Of a stretch of DNA of 64,000 bases, positions 42,137 through 53,298 are shown piece after piece (position 1 is the first letter of the stretch; each line of letters opens with the position of its first letter). Origin of the DNA: Tritrichomonas musculus (taxonomy: Eukaryota; Parabasalia; Tritrichomonadida; Tritrichomonadidae); NCBI GenBank assembly GCA_039105265.1, contig JAPFFF010000005.1, positions 5,069,501 to 5,133,500 of the forward strand, given 5' to 3'. The notes under the pieces were generated by a model. The model saw nothing but the letters and a program-made list of their open reading frames with translations. It did not search any database and had not been told where the DNA came from. Position numbers and translations under genes: made by a program.

Positions 42137-43768
42137 TTACAGTTTCACAATAATATTTTTAATTTCGGCTTGATGTCCTTTTGAAGCAATTATCACAGTG
42201 ATGTGGCATACATAATCCTTATCAAAACAGACGCCAATACCAAAATCATCAACAACTTGATTTAGTAGAACGGAAATGCAATCCTGATTATTTCTCCATT
42301 TTGCCATAAAAGATTTAGGAGCTCTACTCATTTCATTGCAGTGAACATGAGAAATATCAGTCGCTTCATATCTTGGTTCAATAACTGTAGTATAAATTTC
42401 ATCTTCAAGAGGACTTTCTCCTATTGATCCATTTGCTATGTATTCGGTATGTAACTGTGCACGTTCACAAAGATCATCATCAACATTCATTGGTGGAAGA
42501 GAGTGTTGTTGTCTAAATTCATTTAGAGTATCTGCAATTTGAGTGGCAATTATATTATTTTCAAGAATTTTCTCCGTACCATCAATAACCGCAGCATGTA
42601 ATGTTCGAGTATATATAGAAACTGAATGAAGTAGGCCGTTAATTTTGATAAAGCCAAAGCCAACACGATTACAATCGCCAAGAATTGTTTTGGCCTTTCC
42701 AAGCTGGTTCATCCATTTTTGAACAATTAATCTGGGAGTTGCGTCTTTTTCTTTTACATCACTGAATGAAATTTTGCAAAATGAGCATATTCCAACTTTC
42801 TCTTTAACATCATCTTCTGTAATGCTATCCATATCCATTCGAGCATATTGATAAGCAAGATCACAAAGATCAAGATTGAGATAAATGGGAAGAAGTCCAA
42901 ATTCTTCTTTCCGTATTTGGTTAACAATTGATATGCATTGTTCAGCTAATAAAATACTGAAGAGTGATGTTTCTGTATAATAAGAGTTGCCAATATTCGT
43001 TCTTAAAGCTAAAATTAACGTAAAATAAACTTCCTCTTTTTTACTAGTGTATACTCCAACGCCTGCACAGTTAAAATTGGATAAGAGAAGCTTTGATATT
43101 TTTGAATCTGTTGTCCATTTGTTGATAACTGTGGTAAAAGCATTTTCGTTTGGATTATGGTCGACTTGAACTGAATAAAATGCAAAAGGAAAGTCTTTTA
43201 TTTCTTTTTTTATATCATCTATATTATTCTCAGTTTTGCCTTCAACTATGGTACGTGAATAATTCATTGCAACGTTATATAGGCGTTCGTCTTCTTGCAA
43301 AAGAGGCTTTGAATAATTGTCACGATACATATTTATGGAACTTAAAATTGAGTCTGCTATTGATCTAAAATAAAATATGTCAGTTGAGCGATCAAGATTA
43401 CTGTTTCGTTCAGCATTTAATGAAAGTTCTTGGCATTCATTTGTAGCAGATCCACTGTGAATATCATTTAACTCATTTTCATCATTTTCCGCATCAGCAG
43501 AATAAACGTCATAATCAGATTGTGGATCTGACTGATTTATATCTTTATTCTTTGAATGTGATTCTGGAGTTTTACTTTTTTGCTGAATTGAATTGTGTGA
43601 TAAATTTGCAGAAGAGTTTTCTTTGGATGAATTTGAATAATTTTCAGTATCATTATCAGAATGAGATTCTTCAGATTTTGAATTATATGGATTAACATAC
43701 TGAGAAGAGTCGAGTTGTTCACCACTAGCTGAACCATCTTCATTTTCAACTGGTGAATGATGAGTCAT
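42137..43768 (-). CDS. Protein with three CAP/SCP-like domains
   Basis: 543 residues. The first 130 are S/N/E/D-rich and disordered. Then come three diverged CAP (SCP/TAPS) units: about 135-255 (IADSILSSINMYRDNYSKPLLQ...), about 268-390 (CISIVNQIRKEEFGLLPIYLN...), about 405-535 (IADTLNEFRQQHSLPPMNVDDDL...). Each has the pattern I-N-x-x-R, a Leu-Pro, A-x-x-x-A and a VGxGxxxx strand near the end. The usual His/Glu metal cluster is not obvious, and there is no signal peptide, unlike secreted CAP proteins. Role unknown; perhaps lipid or protein binding. The first 35 codons and 100 bp of upstream DNA are duplicated at 61175-61384. Confidence 0.82.
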   Translation of the reverse strand: MTHHSPVENEDGSASGEQLDSSQYVNPYNSKSEESHSDNDTENYSNSSKENSSANLSHNSIQQKSKTPESHSKNKDINQSDPQSDYDVYSADAENDENELNDIHSGSATNECQELSLNAERNSNLDRSTDIFYFRSIADSILSSINMYRDNYSKPLLQEDERLYNVAMNYSRTIVEGKTENNIDDIKKEIKDFPFAFYSVQVDHNPNENAFTTVINKWTTDSKISKLLLSNFNCAGVGVYTSKKEEVYFTLILALRTNIGNSYYTETSLFSILLAEQCISIVNQIRKEEFGLLPIYLNLDLCDLAYQYARMDMDSITEDDVKEKVGICSFCKISFSDVKEKDATPRLIVQKWMNQLGKAKTILGDCNRVGFGFIKINGLLHSVSIYTRTLHAAVIDGTEKILENNIIATQIADTLNEFRQQHSLPPMNVDDDLCERAQLHTEYIANGSIGESPLEDEIYTTVIEPRYEATDISHVHCNEMSRAPKSFMAKWRNNQDCISVLLNQVVDDFGIGVCFDKDYVCHITVIIASKGHQAEIKNIIVKL

Positions 43769-43834
43769 AATTTATAAAATTCGTTATAAATTTATAAAAA
43801 TTTTATCATCTTTGTAATTTTTCAATAATCTCAT

Positions 43835-43842
43835 TCAAAAAG
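43835..43842 (-). promoter_or_regulatory. CTTTTTGA motif upstream of the CAP gene
   Basis: The octamer, read on the gene's strand, lies 67 bp before the ATG. The duplicated upstream segment at 61.2 kb keeps it. Confidence 0.3.
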
Positions 43843-43882
43843 TTATTTGAAAATATTCTATAATGAATGGAGGCAAAAATTG

Positions 43883-43939
<57 letters not shown>

Positions 43940-43942
43940 GGG

Positions 43943-44504
43943 GGGAGATATTTTTTGCACCCAATCTCTTTTGCCCCCAACGGTTAAGGTCAATATTGAC
44001 CCTGTATCGTACTTCAGAAAAAATCGGCGAGAACTTTTTGGCACTTTTGTGAAAAATACCATGAGTAGCTACTCACGCTTTTTTCTCTTTATTTTAATTT
44101 TTTATTAATAATGCTAATTGTATAATTTTGAAAAGATTAGTAAACATTTATTGTTATTTATAACATCATAGGCACGAACATGTGAAGAAAATCTTATATA
44201 TTTTTTTATATAGAGATATCTATAATATTATTGATTAATATTTTTTTTACCAAAAAAAGAAAAAATTGGTTTAATAATTACTACATTGAGATACTAATTA
44301 CGAATAACTTACTCGGGATGGAAGAAATTTTATCTAGAGCTGCTTTTTAATAAAAATGGTTTTTTTGAAAGTTTCGTAAAAAAAGCGTGAGTAGCTACTC
44401 ATGGTATTTTTCACAAAAGTGCAAAAAAGTTCTCGCTGATTTTTTCTGAAGTACGATACAGGGTCAATATTGACCTTAACCGTTGGGGGCAAAAAATATC
44501 TCCC
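43943..44504. mobile_element. Non-autonomous element (MITE) with 127-142-bp terminal inverted repeats
   Basis: The left arm 43943-44084 and right arm 44378-44504 are near-identical inverted repeats beginning GGGAGATATTTTTTGC. The left arm has about 16 extra bases (CACCCAATCTCTTTTG) after the first 15. Within the arms lie smaller palindromes, GGTCAATATTGACC and GAGTAGCTACTC. The 290-bp centre is AT-rich with no ORF. Both outer edges are bordered by T runs, about 52 on the left (43887-43938) and about 20 on the right. It sits about 175 bp upstream of the CAP gene. Confidence 0.85.
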
Positions 44505-44900
44505 TTTTTTTTTTTTTTTTTTTTGTTTCAATTTTATTTATAAACAAAGAAAAAGCAAAGGTATGGAAACTCTTTTTCAATTCAATTTTATTTTATGCAA
44601 AAAAAGCTCGAATATTGATCATTTTTTGTTAAAAATTAGTCCATCGTCATGTATATAATATTTGTAGCATAAATATAAAATCAAAAAAATATAATTTTAA
44701 TTTTATTACTGAAAAAAGAGGTATATCAACCAAGATCCTACAGATCAAATTGACTAAAACTTGGAAAATAGATTTAATATGAGTTCCTTAATTACTTTGC
44801 TCTTGATACAAATCATTCTGTCTGTTTGATTAAAAGTTATAATTCAATTTGATTAAAGCATTTCAAATTCTCAGAAAAAAGAATGAATTGAAATATAATA

Positions 44901-45297
44901 TAGGTCAAATTAAAAGGTTAAATCCAAATTCTAGGTTAAAAAAAAAGGTTAAATTATTTCAAATAAATTGAATTGTTATCTCAATTTTATTGCATTGAAA
45001 TTGTGAATATATCTCAATTTATCTTTATTGAAAATAAATATAGGTCAAATAAAAAGGTTAAATCTAAATTCTAGGTTAAAAAAATGGTTAAATTATTTCA
45101 AATAAATTGAATTTTTATCTCAATTTTATTGCATTGAAATTGTGAATATATCTCAATTTATCTTTATTGAAAATAAATATAGGTCAAATAAAAAGGTTAA
45201 ATCTAAATTCTAGGTTAAAAAAATGGTTAAATTATTTCAAATAAATTGAATTGTTATCTCAATTTTATTGCATTGAAATTGTGAATATATCTCAATA
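44901..45297. repeat. Tandem repeat, period about 139 bp, 2.9 copies
   Basis: Copies begin with TAGGTCAAAT at 44901, 45041 and 45180. The copies differ at very few positions (such as GAATTG versus GAATTT), so the expansion is recent. No coding capacity. Confidence 0.95.
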
Positions 45298-45398
45298 TTA
45301 AATCAAGATATGAAATCTTATTTCAGGTATCCTGAAAGATCAATTGGTAGAAATAATGTTGCATACTAAACATCTATCAAATTATTAAAGATATCTCC

Positions 45399-45704
45399 TC
45401 ATTGGTCCCATCGAAATGTCAGACTTTGGTTTAACAACAATAGATCTCCATGTGAAGGTTCAACATTAAAAAATTTTGAATGAAATTTATCTAATTCGCT
45501 TAGTTTTGTACGGCCAGCTGAAGTATCGAGGTCAATTTTTGAATCATTTTGATCTTCACTGTTTGAAAAGCATCGAATGGAATAATGAATTTGCTGATCT
45601 GTTAGATTTGCTATTGTAAAAGTAAAGCGATTTGTTGCATGGATAAATGTATTTGGAAAAAAGATTTTTGTTGGTTCAAGGCGCACTGAACTGCGCCTTT
45701 TCAT
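45399..45704 (-). pseudogene. 5' fragment of an ASH/MSP-domain (HYDIN/CFAP-like) gene
   Basis: The 101-residue frame matches the start of an ASPM-SPD-2-Hydin domain: VRLEPTKIFFPNTFIHATNRFTFTIANLTDQQIHYS, then FFNVEPSHGDLLLLN. A complete domain continues for another 30 or so residues and the parent proteins are usually long, so this is a truncated piece. The frame ends in RWDQ and the family signal stops there. The break lies about 100 bp from the 139-bp tandem repeat. ASH-domain proteins act in flagella and centrosomes; this remnant may be a decayed copy of a gene elsewhere. Confidence 0.6.
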
Positions 45705-48700
45705 GAAGAATCAATGTAATTTTTACAATAAATAAACGAATCTAAAAATAAACTATTCAAATTAAAATTTCATTAGATTTTCATCAATCCTTCTGTAATT
45801 ATCATTGTATTGATGTTAAATATGCTATTATTATTATTATTATTGATGATAAATGATTATTCTGCTTTTTGAAGTTCAATTTGCTAATTTGCATTTGAAA
45901 TTGAAATGACATCAATAAAAATAATCTAATTTTGAAAATGAAACAAAAATAGATCAATTTCAAAATTGAACTGATTTTTAATTAAATTTATTAAATTTAT
46001 AATTAGATATTCGAAATTAATTGATTTTAAAAAATTGAATAGTTTATCAGAATATCATTATAAAATATGAATATTTTTACTTGTAACAGAAAAACTTGAT
46101 TAAATCATATGATTTTAGATTTTATATTTATTATAAAATAGAAATACAAAAGATTATATAAATTTGTCTGCTCATTTTTTTGCAATTAATCGATCAATGT
46201 ATAAAAAAAATATTATTAATATTTATCAAAATATTTAAATCTTTTAAATTTAATAAAAATAAATATATTATAATTTTTTAAATAATTTGATTTTTCGTTA
46301 AGATATACAAAAAAAAGATGATAACTTTTTGAGAACAACATTTTGGTTGATATACCTCTCTGAAAAACAAGAAAAAAATGAAATCCAAAGGTGCGAGAAC
46401 TAAATATACAAAAAATAACCGTTTTTTATTTTTTCAAATATCTCATAATATTTTAAATATTTTATACTATTTAAAATAAATATAATATATCTTTATTGTA
46501 TAATAATTAAAAAATAATATTTTATTTCTTGAACCTCATTATAGATACTGTAAAATGCATATCTATTTTGGGGAACAAAAAACTAAATAATTCCATAAAT
46601 AATTGTTATTTTTGTTTGATAGATGCTTATTAATGTTTTTTATCATATCAGAAATCTTTATAAATGATAAAATTAAGATTTTATATTAATTTAGCTGAGA
46701 TATATTTAAAACACAATCAAAAAACTAATATTTTAAAAATATCTCAACTTTTTTTTGTTTCTATGGGGATAACTACTTATAATTTTACTGCATTTTTTTG
46801 TATTATTATATTTTTAAATGAAATGAAATGGCTCGGGAGACGCCATTTTAGTTTTTTTAAATCAAATTCAGAGAAGTAGGATTTATTTCTCTCAATTGCA
46901 TTCAATTTTCAAAATTTAATAAAAAAGTATAGATATTTGATATTTCAAGTTGAAAAGAACATATAGTAATTTTACATATTATTTGATACATGATATATCA
47001 TGCAAAAAAATCATTTTCGTTGAGTTTTGGATGAGTCAGTCGAAATATTAAAATCAACATATCTTTATTAAATTTTATATAAATTGGGAATGTAATGCAT
47101 TATTTCTGTTTATATCAACAATATATTTCTTATTAAGCTTGAAATTCCTCATTTAAATCTAAATTTGGCAAATAAAAAGCTTTTTTATTTTTGAAGTTCC
47201 CATGTAAAAAATGGCCCTATCATTCTCAATAAAACTTATCTATTATATTAAATGTAATATTTAATGCTTTTAAACATTTTTATATACGAAACGTTAGAGC
47301 CATTTTTAAGATACAAATGCTATTTATATATGGCCAAAATTGTTTTTAATATTTGACTATCCATTCAATTAATTGATAAAGCTTTATTAAATATAAGTTT
47401 TGATTGATTTTAATAAATTCTGAGAATTAGGATTTATTCCTCTCAATTTTAAAAATGGACAAAAAAGTAAAGAAAATAAGCATTTCTATTTAAGAAAACT
47501 TAATAAAATTTACAAAAACTAAATATTGCATTGAAATATTTATGAATATATATTTATTATTGTATGAAAAGGAAATTGATGAAAAAATTATTATTAGCAT
47601 ATTTTGATTATTTTTTAACAAAGCATGAATTTGGTTATATTATTTCAAATAGATCGCAAATATAAATAGAATTTTCAATCAAAATCTGGATTTTATTTAA
47701 AATTCGTCGAATAAAATGGATTTAACATTTAACAATGAATAATTAAAAAATGGCCCTATGAATTTTGGTGAAACAGTTTTATTTAAATAAATATACAATT
47801 TACTCACTATTCTACAATTTTTTTTTATTATCCTTAGAGCCATTTTTGAGATATGATTATGAAAAAAATTTTTGGCCAGATTTCTCAGAAATTTGCTCTC
47901 AGAAATTTTAATAAATAATGATGAAAAAGCTTTCAAATTTCATCTTAGAAAAGAAAAAAAGACAAAAAACGTTCTACTGGTATAGCCAATTTGAAAATAA
48001 TGCTTAGGTTAGATGAAAATCAAACTTATTCAAATCATTTTTATAAAAAATCAAGATATCTTCCAACTGAATCTGAAAAAAAGATTTTAATAAAAGGATT
48101 AAATTGTTATTTTTTGCAACCTTATTACTCAAAAATAGAAAAAAAATTATCTCTGAAATATCAGAGATATTATTTTTCATAATGACTCAAAAATAAACCG
48201 ATTCTTTACCAACTGAAGATTCATTATTATTTTTTATACAAAACTATTCAACAATTAATCACAATTTTGAAAAAGAAGGCTTCGATGATGATGAATTTGA
48301 AGAAAAATTAAATTTTCACTATAAAATTGGGCTCAGATTATTAAAAAGATGGACTTTCGTAATAAAGTAAAATTAAAAGCTCCTAATTAATAAATAATTA
48401 ATTTTTAATAACTAAAAATAGCATAAATAATATTATATTTATATTTTAAAAAATTGAATGGTTTATATATTAATATATTCAAATCTATAAAATAATTAAA
48501 TAATAAATATTTTGGCAACTGCGGAGAGAAAGATCACAAAATTAAAATATGATATTTATCATTTTATAATGTATGTTGTATTTCAAAATTTTGTTGTAAT
48601 TTTAAAAAAGAGAGTTCTCGCACCTCTTGAAATCCAAAAATTTGCAATTTTTGATCAACGGAAAAAACCTCATCAAAGTTTAATACATATCTAATATTGT

Positions 48701-49412
48701 TTTATCATATTATTAACATATTTGAAAATAGCATGAAAGTGCTTAATTCAAATCTCATAAAATGCATAATGAGAAAAAAATGTTTTTTTAAGAAAAAATC
48801 AATTTAAAGATGAACGAGTCGACAAAAGTTTTTAGTTTTTTTATATGTTCTTCATTTTTTTATTTATTAGAAAATAAAATAAAAAAAAATGCCATTTTTT
48901 TCGAGTGGATTTGGAGATCTTATATGATGTTATCAATTTTTTGTATAGTTCATATCATTGATGATATGAATTTTATTATTGACCAATAAAGATGAAAATT
49001 TTTTGACCAAAAAGGTTAATTTATTTTTTTTATAGTATTTCTTCCAAAGACACAAATAAACTCAACAAAATAACTAAATAAGAGTAGTTTACAAAACAAT
49101 TCTTAGGTATATCCCAGCGCAACATGGAAAAGTAAACCTTGCAAAGATAATTATTTTAGAATGTCTTTTCCTAAAGCTCAAACAAATTCAAAAAACTCAC
49201 TAAATAAGATTGTTTTACAAAATAATTCTTTTATTAATTCCAGTATGTTTTATTTTCCTTATAAACAAATAAATTATCGATAGTTTTTTCATCTGCCAAC
49301 TATGTGCTGGAATTTGTACGATAGTTATTTTGTAAATCGCTTTTATTTAGTAAATTTGGCGAATTTGCTTGAGTTTTAGGAAAAAATATTAAAAATGAAT
49401 AATCTTTGCTTG
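45705..49412. other. 3.7-kb AT-rich region with decayed repeats
   Basis: No intact gene. An old tandem duplication (46840-47345 versus 47400-47885) and diverged repeats at 49030-49390 are visible. The short frames at 46664-46879, 47991-48182 and 48512-48694 are low-complexity; a 57-codon stretch at about 48200-48370 may be a gene remnant. Confidence 0.6.
48200..48370 (+). pseudogene. Possible gene remnant
   Basis: A 57-codon stop-free stretch reads DSLPTEDSLLFFIQNYS and continues FEKEGFDDDEFEEKLNF, ending WTFVIK. It is less biased than the surrounding AT-rich DNA and just follows a similar stretch at 47991-48182 in another frame. Both may come from one decayed gene, perhaps of a repeat family. 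Weak. Confidence 0.25.
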
Positions 49413-49682
49413 GTTTGCTTATCCATGATGTATAATCAACAATTAAAATGGAAAAAGTGATTTGAACGAATTGGGAATAGAATTATTAATATCAATATGA
49501 AGAAAATAAGAAAACAATTTCCTGTATAAACTCATAATTTTCAAAATTTTGAAATTCGCCTTTTAGGTAAAAAAAAATTCGCCTTTTAGGTTAAAATAAT
49601 TCATATCACTTGTGATCTGAATATAAAAATTGGTAAATTTGAGTTCTTCCTCATGAAATATAAATTACATATATAATTATAT
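49413..49682. repeat. Left half of a ~495-bp tandem duplicate, copy 1
   Basis: This segment matches 53655-53925 almost base for base, including a doubled ATTCGCCTTTTAGGT. The right half of copy 1 is displaced to 53302-53654 by the insertion of a transposon. Confidence 0.9.
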
Positions 49683-49800
49683 AATATACTGTAAAAGCCC
49701 AGTCCTACAGGAATACCCCCGTACAACAAAATAAACTATTCAATTTGAGTGACCCTTTTTTTTACCAGTTTGATTAAAAAAATGTTTAAAAAACTATAAA

Positions 49801-50180
49801 AAAATGAAGGCAAAACAACAACACGTGAAATAGCAAACAGAACAAAGGTCAACGGACTGATTGATTACTTATTCTTCCTTATCACTCATTTCGCCGATAT
49901 ATAATTCTCAATCAAAAACTACTAATCACAGCAAAGACAGAACAACAACACGTGAAATAGCAAACAGAACAAAGGTCAACGGACCGATTGCTTACTTATT
50001 CTTCCTTATCACTCATTTCGTCGAAGATGATTCTCAATCAAAAACTACTAATCACAGCAAAGACAGAACAACAACACGCGAAACAACAAACAAAACAAAG
50101 GTCAACGGACCGATTGCTTACTTATTCTTCCTTATCACTCATTTCGCCGATATATAATTCTCAATCTAAAAAGACTACTC
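49801..50180 (+). repeat. 127-bp tandem subterminal repeat, left side
   Basis: Copies of AACAACAACACGYGAAA... begin at 49814, 49941 and 50067. The same unit in inverted orientation lies at 52676-52846, so the repeats form long subterminal inverted repeats of the transposon, a likely transposase-binding region. Confidence 0.92.
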
Positions 50181-50449
50181 ATAATAAAAACAACACAACA
50201 ATAAAATAATATTAATTAATATTTTTATATATTATATTTTGGTAAATTCTAAAATATAAGGACAAATGTTATTAGAATTTAAAAAAGCTGATTATTTTTA
50301 TTTCTCATTTTGTTGTCAATTTCATAATATATATAAATATATTATGCATTAATGCATTTTATGTGTTTGTTTTTATAAACCTGCAAATTTTTAATAATTA
50401 GCCTTTGCTTTCAAAATTTAACCTTTGTATATAATATTTTTTTAATAAA

Positions 50450-52156
50450 ATGAGCAACTCACCAGACGGCCCAAAGATTATGGTTAAAACTTTAGGTATT
50501 GCTTGTCTTGATAATTTAGTTAAAGAGATAATTAAAGAACAAGATTATAAGGATGCTGTATCTTTCAGGCAGCAAATATACATATTATTGGAAAAGTCCA
50601 GACAAAAATATAAAGGAACGTACAAATTGACCTATAAAAATGTGGCAGATCTTTTTGATGTCCGTTTTACTGTTATCAAACGTCAATACGCAAATTATAA
50701 AGCTGAGCTCCTAGGAAAAATTAAAGCCAATGGACGACCATTTAGCCTCACAAATGATCAACTAGAGTTATTTTCAAAATGGTATAAATCTTTCAAAAGA
50801 CCTCCTACTCTAGATGCTGCAAAGTTGTTTCTTTCTAATCTGTTCCATGTAATTCTGGATTACCGAGCAATGGAAAATGCTCTAAGTAGAACGCATTTAA
50901 AAAAGCAAGAAGCTGAAGCAATCGATAAAGATCGATATGAATGCTCTCCTGAAAGCATTGACTATTATTATGACATGTTATTTAGCTTTTTCAGTACAAA
51001 TAACGTTCCATCTTACTTCGTTTTTAATGTCGATGAAGAAGGACATGATGAATTTGTGGATGCAAAGAAATATGAGTGGATACTTGTTCCTGAGGATTCC
51101 AAACCACAAAAATGGTACTATCCTGTAGAAAGGAAAGACGACCATACATCTTTCCTTGCATGTATTGCCGCCGATGGATCATATTTGAAGCCTCTTATGG
51201 TAGTGAAAAGAACCACTATTGAAGCACGTGTTTTAAGGCTATCTCTCTTCGACAAGGTTATGATAGAGCCAGATGAAACAGGATATATAAACTCAGAAAT
51301 ATTTAATGAGTGGATTGATAACATTTTCATTCCTGAAGTTCAAGAAAGAAGAAAGAAATTTAACTACGATGGACCTGCTGTTTTGATCCTAGATGGATGT
51401 TCTTCTCATTATACAGAAGAGCTCTTTAATGCTTGTGAAATCAATAATATTAAGATATTTTTTTTACCTCCACATTCATCTAATCAGACACAAATGCTTG
51501 ATCTTGGAATGTTCCATTTACATAAACAAAATGTAAGAAAAGCACGACTATCAGAGGTTGATGATGATGATGCTCTCCTTGATAAAATTCAAATGCTGTT
51601 AGACTCTTTCCAAAGGGCAGCAACTTATAGTAATGTTAAATCAGCATTTGAAGCAGCTGGTGTCGTTTACGAGCTCATTGAAAATTCAATAATGCCTATC
51701 GTTCAGTTTTCAAAAGATTTTACTACAAGACTTTTGCATTGCCAAAGAACATTAAAAGAAAAAATAGAAATAAGAAAAGCTAGAAAGGGAAGAGGTGAAG
51801 TTGATCACAGAATAAGAATTAAGGATTATAATGATTACTCGGTTTTTTGGCCAAATCCTCAATTGAATAAAATTATAAAAAAAATGCCGAAAATAATAAA
51901 AGAACCAGATGATTTACATTCAAGAATTCTCAATATGTTTATTAAAGATGATGAAATTAAAAATGACAATCAAGAAATTAAAAAGAAAAAAGGGAGACCT
52001 AGAAAAGAAGATGACGAAAAGATTGAGATTACTGAAGAAATGGAAGACTACATGAAAACTCCTTTTAACGACAAACTTCGTGCAGAACTCATATATGCAG
52101 GATTTTTGGGAACAGATGAAGAAGAAGAAATAGAAGGAAACAATGATGATCACTAA
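50450..52156 (+). CDS. DDE_1 (pogo/Tigger/CENP-B-like) transposase, intact
   Basis: 568 residues. An N-terminal helix-turn-helix region (about 35-90: YKNVADLFDVRFTVIKRQY) and a second CENP-B-like DNA-binding segment (about 97-165: RPFSLTNDQLELFSKWYKS) precede the catalytic domain. Catalytic residues are in FNVDEEG (D195), LILDGCSSH (D315) and QMLDLGMF (D351), a DD35D spacing that suits pogo-type enzymes. The C-terminus has an AT-hook-like KKKGRPRKED near 520 and an acidic tail. No breaks, so it may be active. Confidence 0.92.
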   Translation: MSNSPDGPKIMVKTLGIACLDNLVKEIIKEQDYKDAVSFRQQIYILLEKSRQKYKGTYKLTYKNVADLFDVRFTVIKRQYANYKAELLGKIKANGRPFSLTNDQLELFSKWYKSFKRPPTLDAAKLFLSNLFHVILDYRAMENALSRTHLKKQEAEAIDKDRYECSPESIDYYYDMLFSFFSTNNVPSYFVFNVDEEGHDEFVDAKKYEWILVPEDSKPQKWYYPVERKDDHTSFLACIAADGSYLKPLMVVKRTTIEARVLRLSLFDKVMIEPDETGYINSEIFNEWIDNIFIPEVQERRKKFNYDGPAVLILDGCSSHYTEELFNACEINNIKIFFLPPHSSNQTQMLDLGMFHLHKQNVRKARLSEVDDDDALLDKIQMLLDSFQRAATYSNVKSAFEAAGVVYELIENSIMPIVQFSKDFTTRLLHCQRTLKEKIEIRKARKGRGEVDHRIRIKDYNDYSVFWPNPQLNKIIKKMPKIIKEPDDLHSRILNMFIKDDEIKNDNQEIKKKKGRPRKEDDEKIEITEEMEDYMKTPFNDKLRAELIYAGFLGTDEEEEIEGNNDDH

Positions 52157-52285
52157 AAATTATTAATAAACAATCAATTGATTAATTTAAATTTTATTAT
52201 TTTATTTAAAAAAAAAAAAAAAAAAAAAAATATAAAACAAGAGCAGAGCGTTTTACCCACTAACCCACCCCCGCTGCTGCCCCCT

Positions 52286-52447
52286 TGTTCGTCCCCTTCT
52301 TTAATCCCGCCGTGTGCGTCCCCTTCTTTAATCCCGCCGTGTTCGTCCCCTTCTTTAATCCCGCCGTGTTCGTCCCCTTCTTTAATCCCGCCGTGTGCGT
52401 CCCCTTCTTTAATCCCGCCGTGCTCGCCCCCTTCTTTAATCCCGCCG
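52286..52447. repeat. GC-rich 27-bp minisatellite, six copies
   Basis: Six units of TGTTCGTCCCCTTCTTTAATCCCGCCG, with variants TGTGCG and TGCTCG, are followed by a broken seventh. It is among the most GC-rich DNA in the window, lying between poly-A tracts (52206-52229 and 52520-52549). Because 27 is a multiple of three, frames stay open through it on both strands; those are not evidence of genes. Confidence 0.93.
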
Positions 52448-52518
52448 TGTTCAAGTATTTAAAAAATAAACAAAATTATAGAGCAGACCGCAGCTGCCCC
52501 GCCTTATTCTTGCGCTGC

Positions 52519-52565
<47 letters not shown>

Positions 52566-52675
52566 GAAAAAAAAAGCTCAAATATCTGATCAGATTCAAA
52601 CAAACAAACAAAAAAATAAAATTAAAAAAAAAAAAAAAAAAAATAATCTCAATTGATCTCAAAAATAAAATTTGG

Positions 52676-52846
52676 TTGTTCTGTCTTTGCTGTGATTAGT
52701 AGTTTTTGATTGAGAATCATCTTCGACGAAATGAGTGATAAGGAAGAATAAGTAAGCAATCGGTCCGTTGACCTTTGTTTTGTTTGTTGTTTCGCGTGTT
52801 GTTGTTCTGTCTTTGCTGTAATTAGTAGTTTTGAATTGTGAATATT
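52676..52846 (-). repeat. 127-bp subterminal repeat, right side, inverted
   Basis: About 1.3 copies of the left-side unit in the opposite orientation. Confidence 0.9.
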
Positions 52847-53167
52847 CTATCATTACCATCTACATGTTAAATTTTTTTTAAAAATAAATGAAATGATAAT
52901 CATCTTAAGCTTACATAACGTCTTTTAACGGCAATGATGTAGCTTAGATAACGTATCATGAATTATTAAACAGACATCGAAAAAGAGATAAATTAATTTG
53001 GAGTTATCAAAAAAAAACAGTTTTAAAAAATATTAATTTGCTGATATCTTCAAAAATTACTCTCATTTGATCTTGATTATTTTTCAAAATTAATTTAAAT
53101 TACTTAATAAATTTAAAAACAAAGTTTTGACAAATAGAAATCATCATACATTTATTTAGAAGACAGG

Positions 53168-53298
53168 AAAACCCCCGTACCATTTTAGTTTTTCAATGAG
53201 ATATTTGAATGTATAAATAGCCACCGGTGAAAAAAGGTTAAAAAATAAGGCCAAAAAATGGTACGGGGGTTTTACAGTGGTACGGGGGTTTTACAGTG
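53168..53298. repeat. Right transposon terminus with three TIR motifs
   Basis: AAAACCCCCGTACCATTTT at 53168-53186 is exactly inverted at 53255-53273. A 19-bp unit, GGTACGGGGGTTTTACAGT, is repeated directly at 53260-53278 and 53279-53297. The piece could be a small MITE by itself or the terminus of the large transposon. Confidence 0.8.

Noticed and set aside
43867-44062. Poly-Phe/poly-Lys frames at the T tract
   Set aside because: They translate a T run and the MITE arm.
49861-50209. Repeat-derived frames of 73 and 98 residues in the 127-bp array
   Set aside because: They follow the tandem repeats of the transposon end and shift frame with copy boundaries.
52178-52524. FVPFFNPAV and AGLKKGTNT repeat frames in the GC-rich minisatellite
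   Set aside because: The 27-bp period keeps frames open on both strands with no start context or flanking protein signal.
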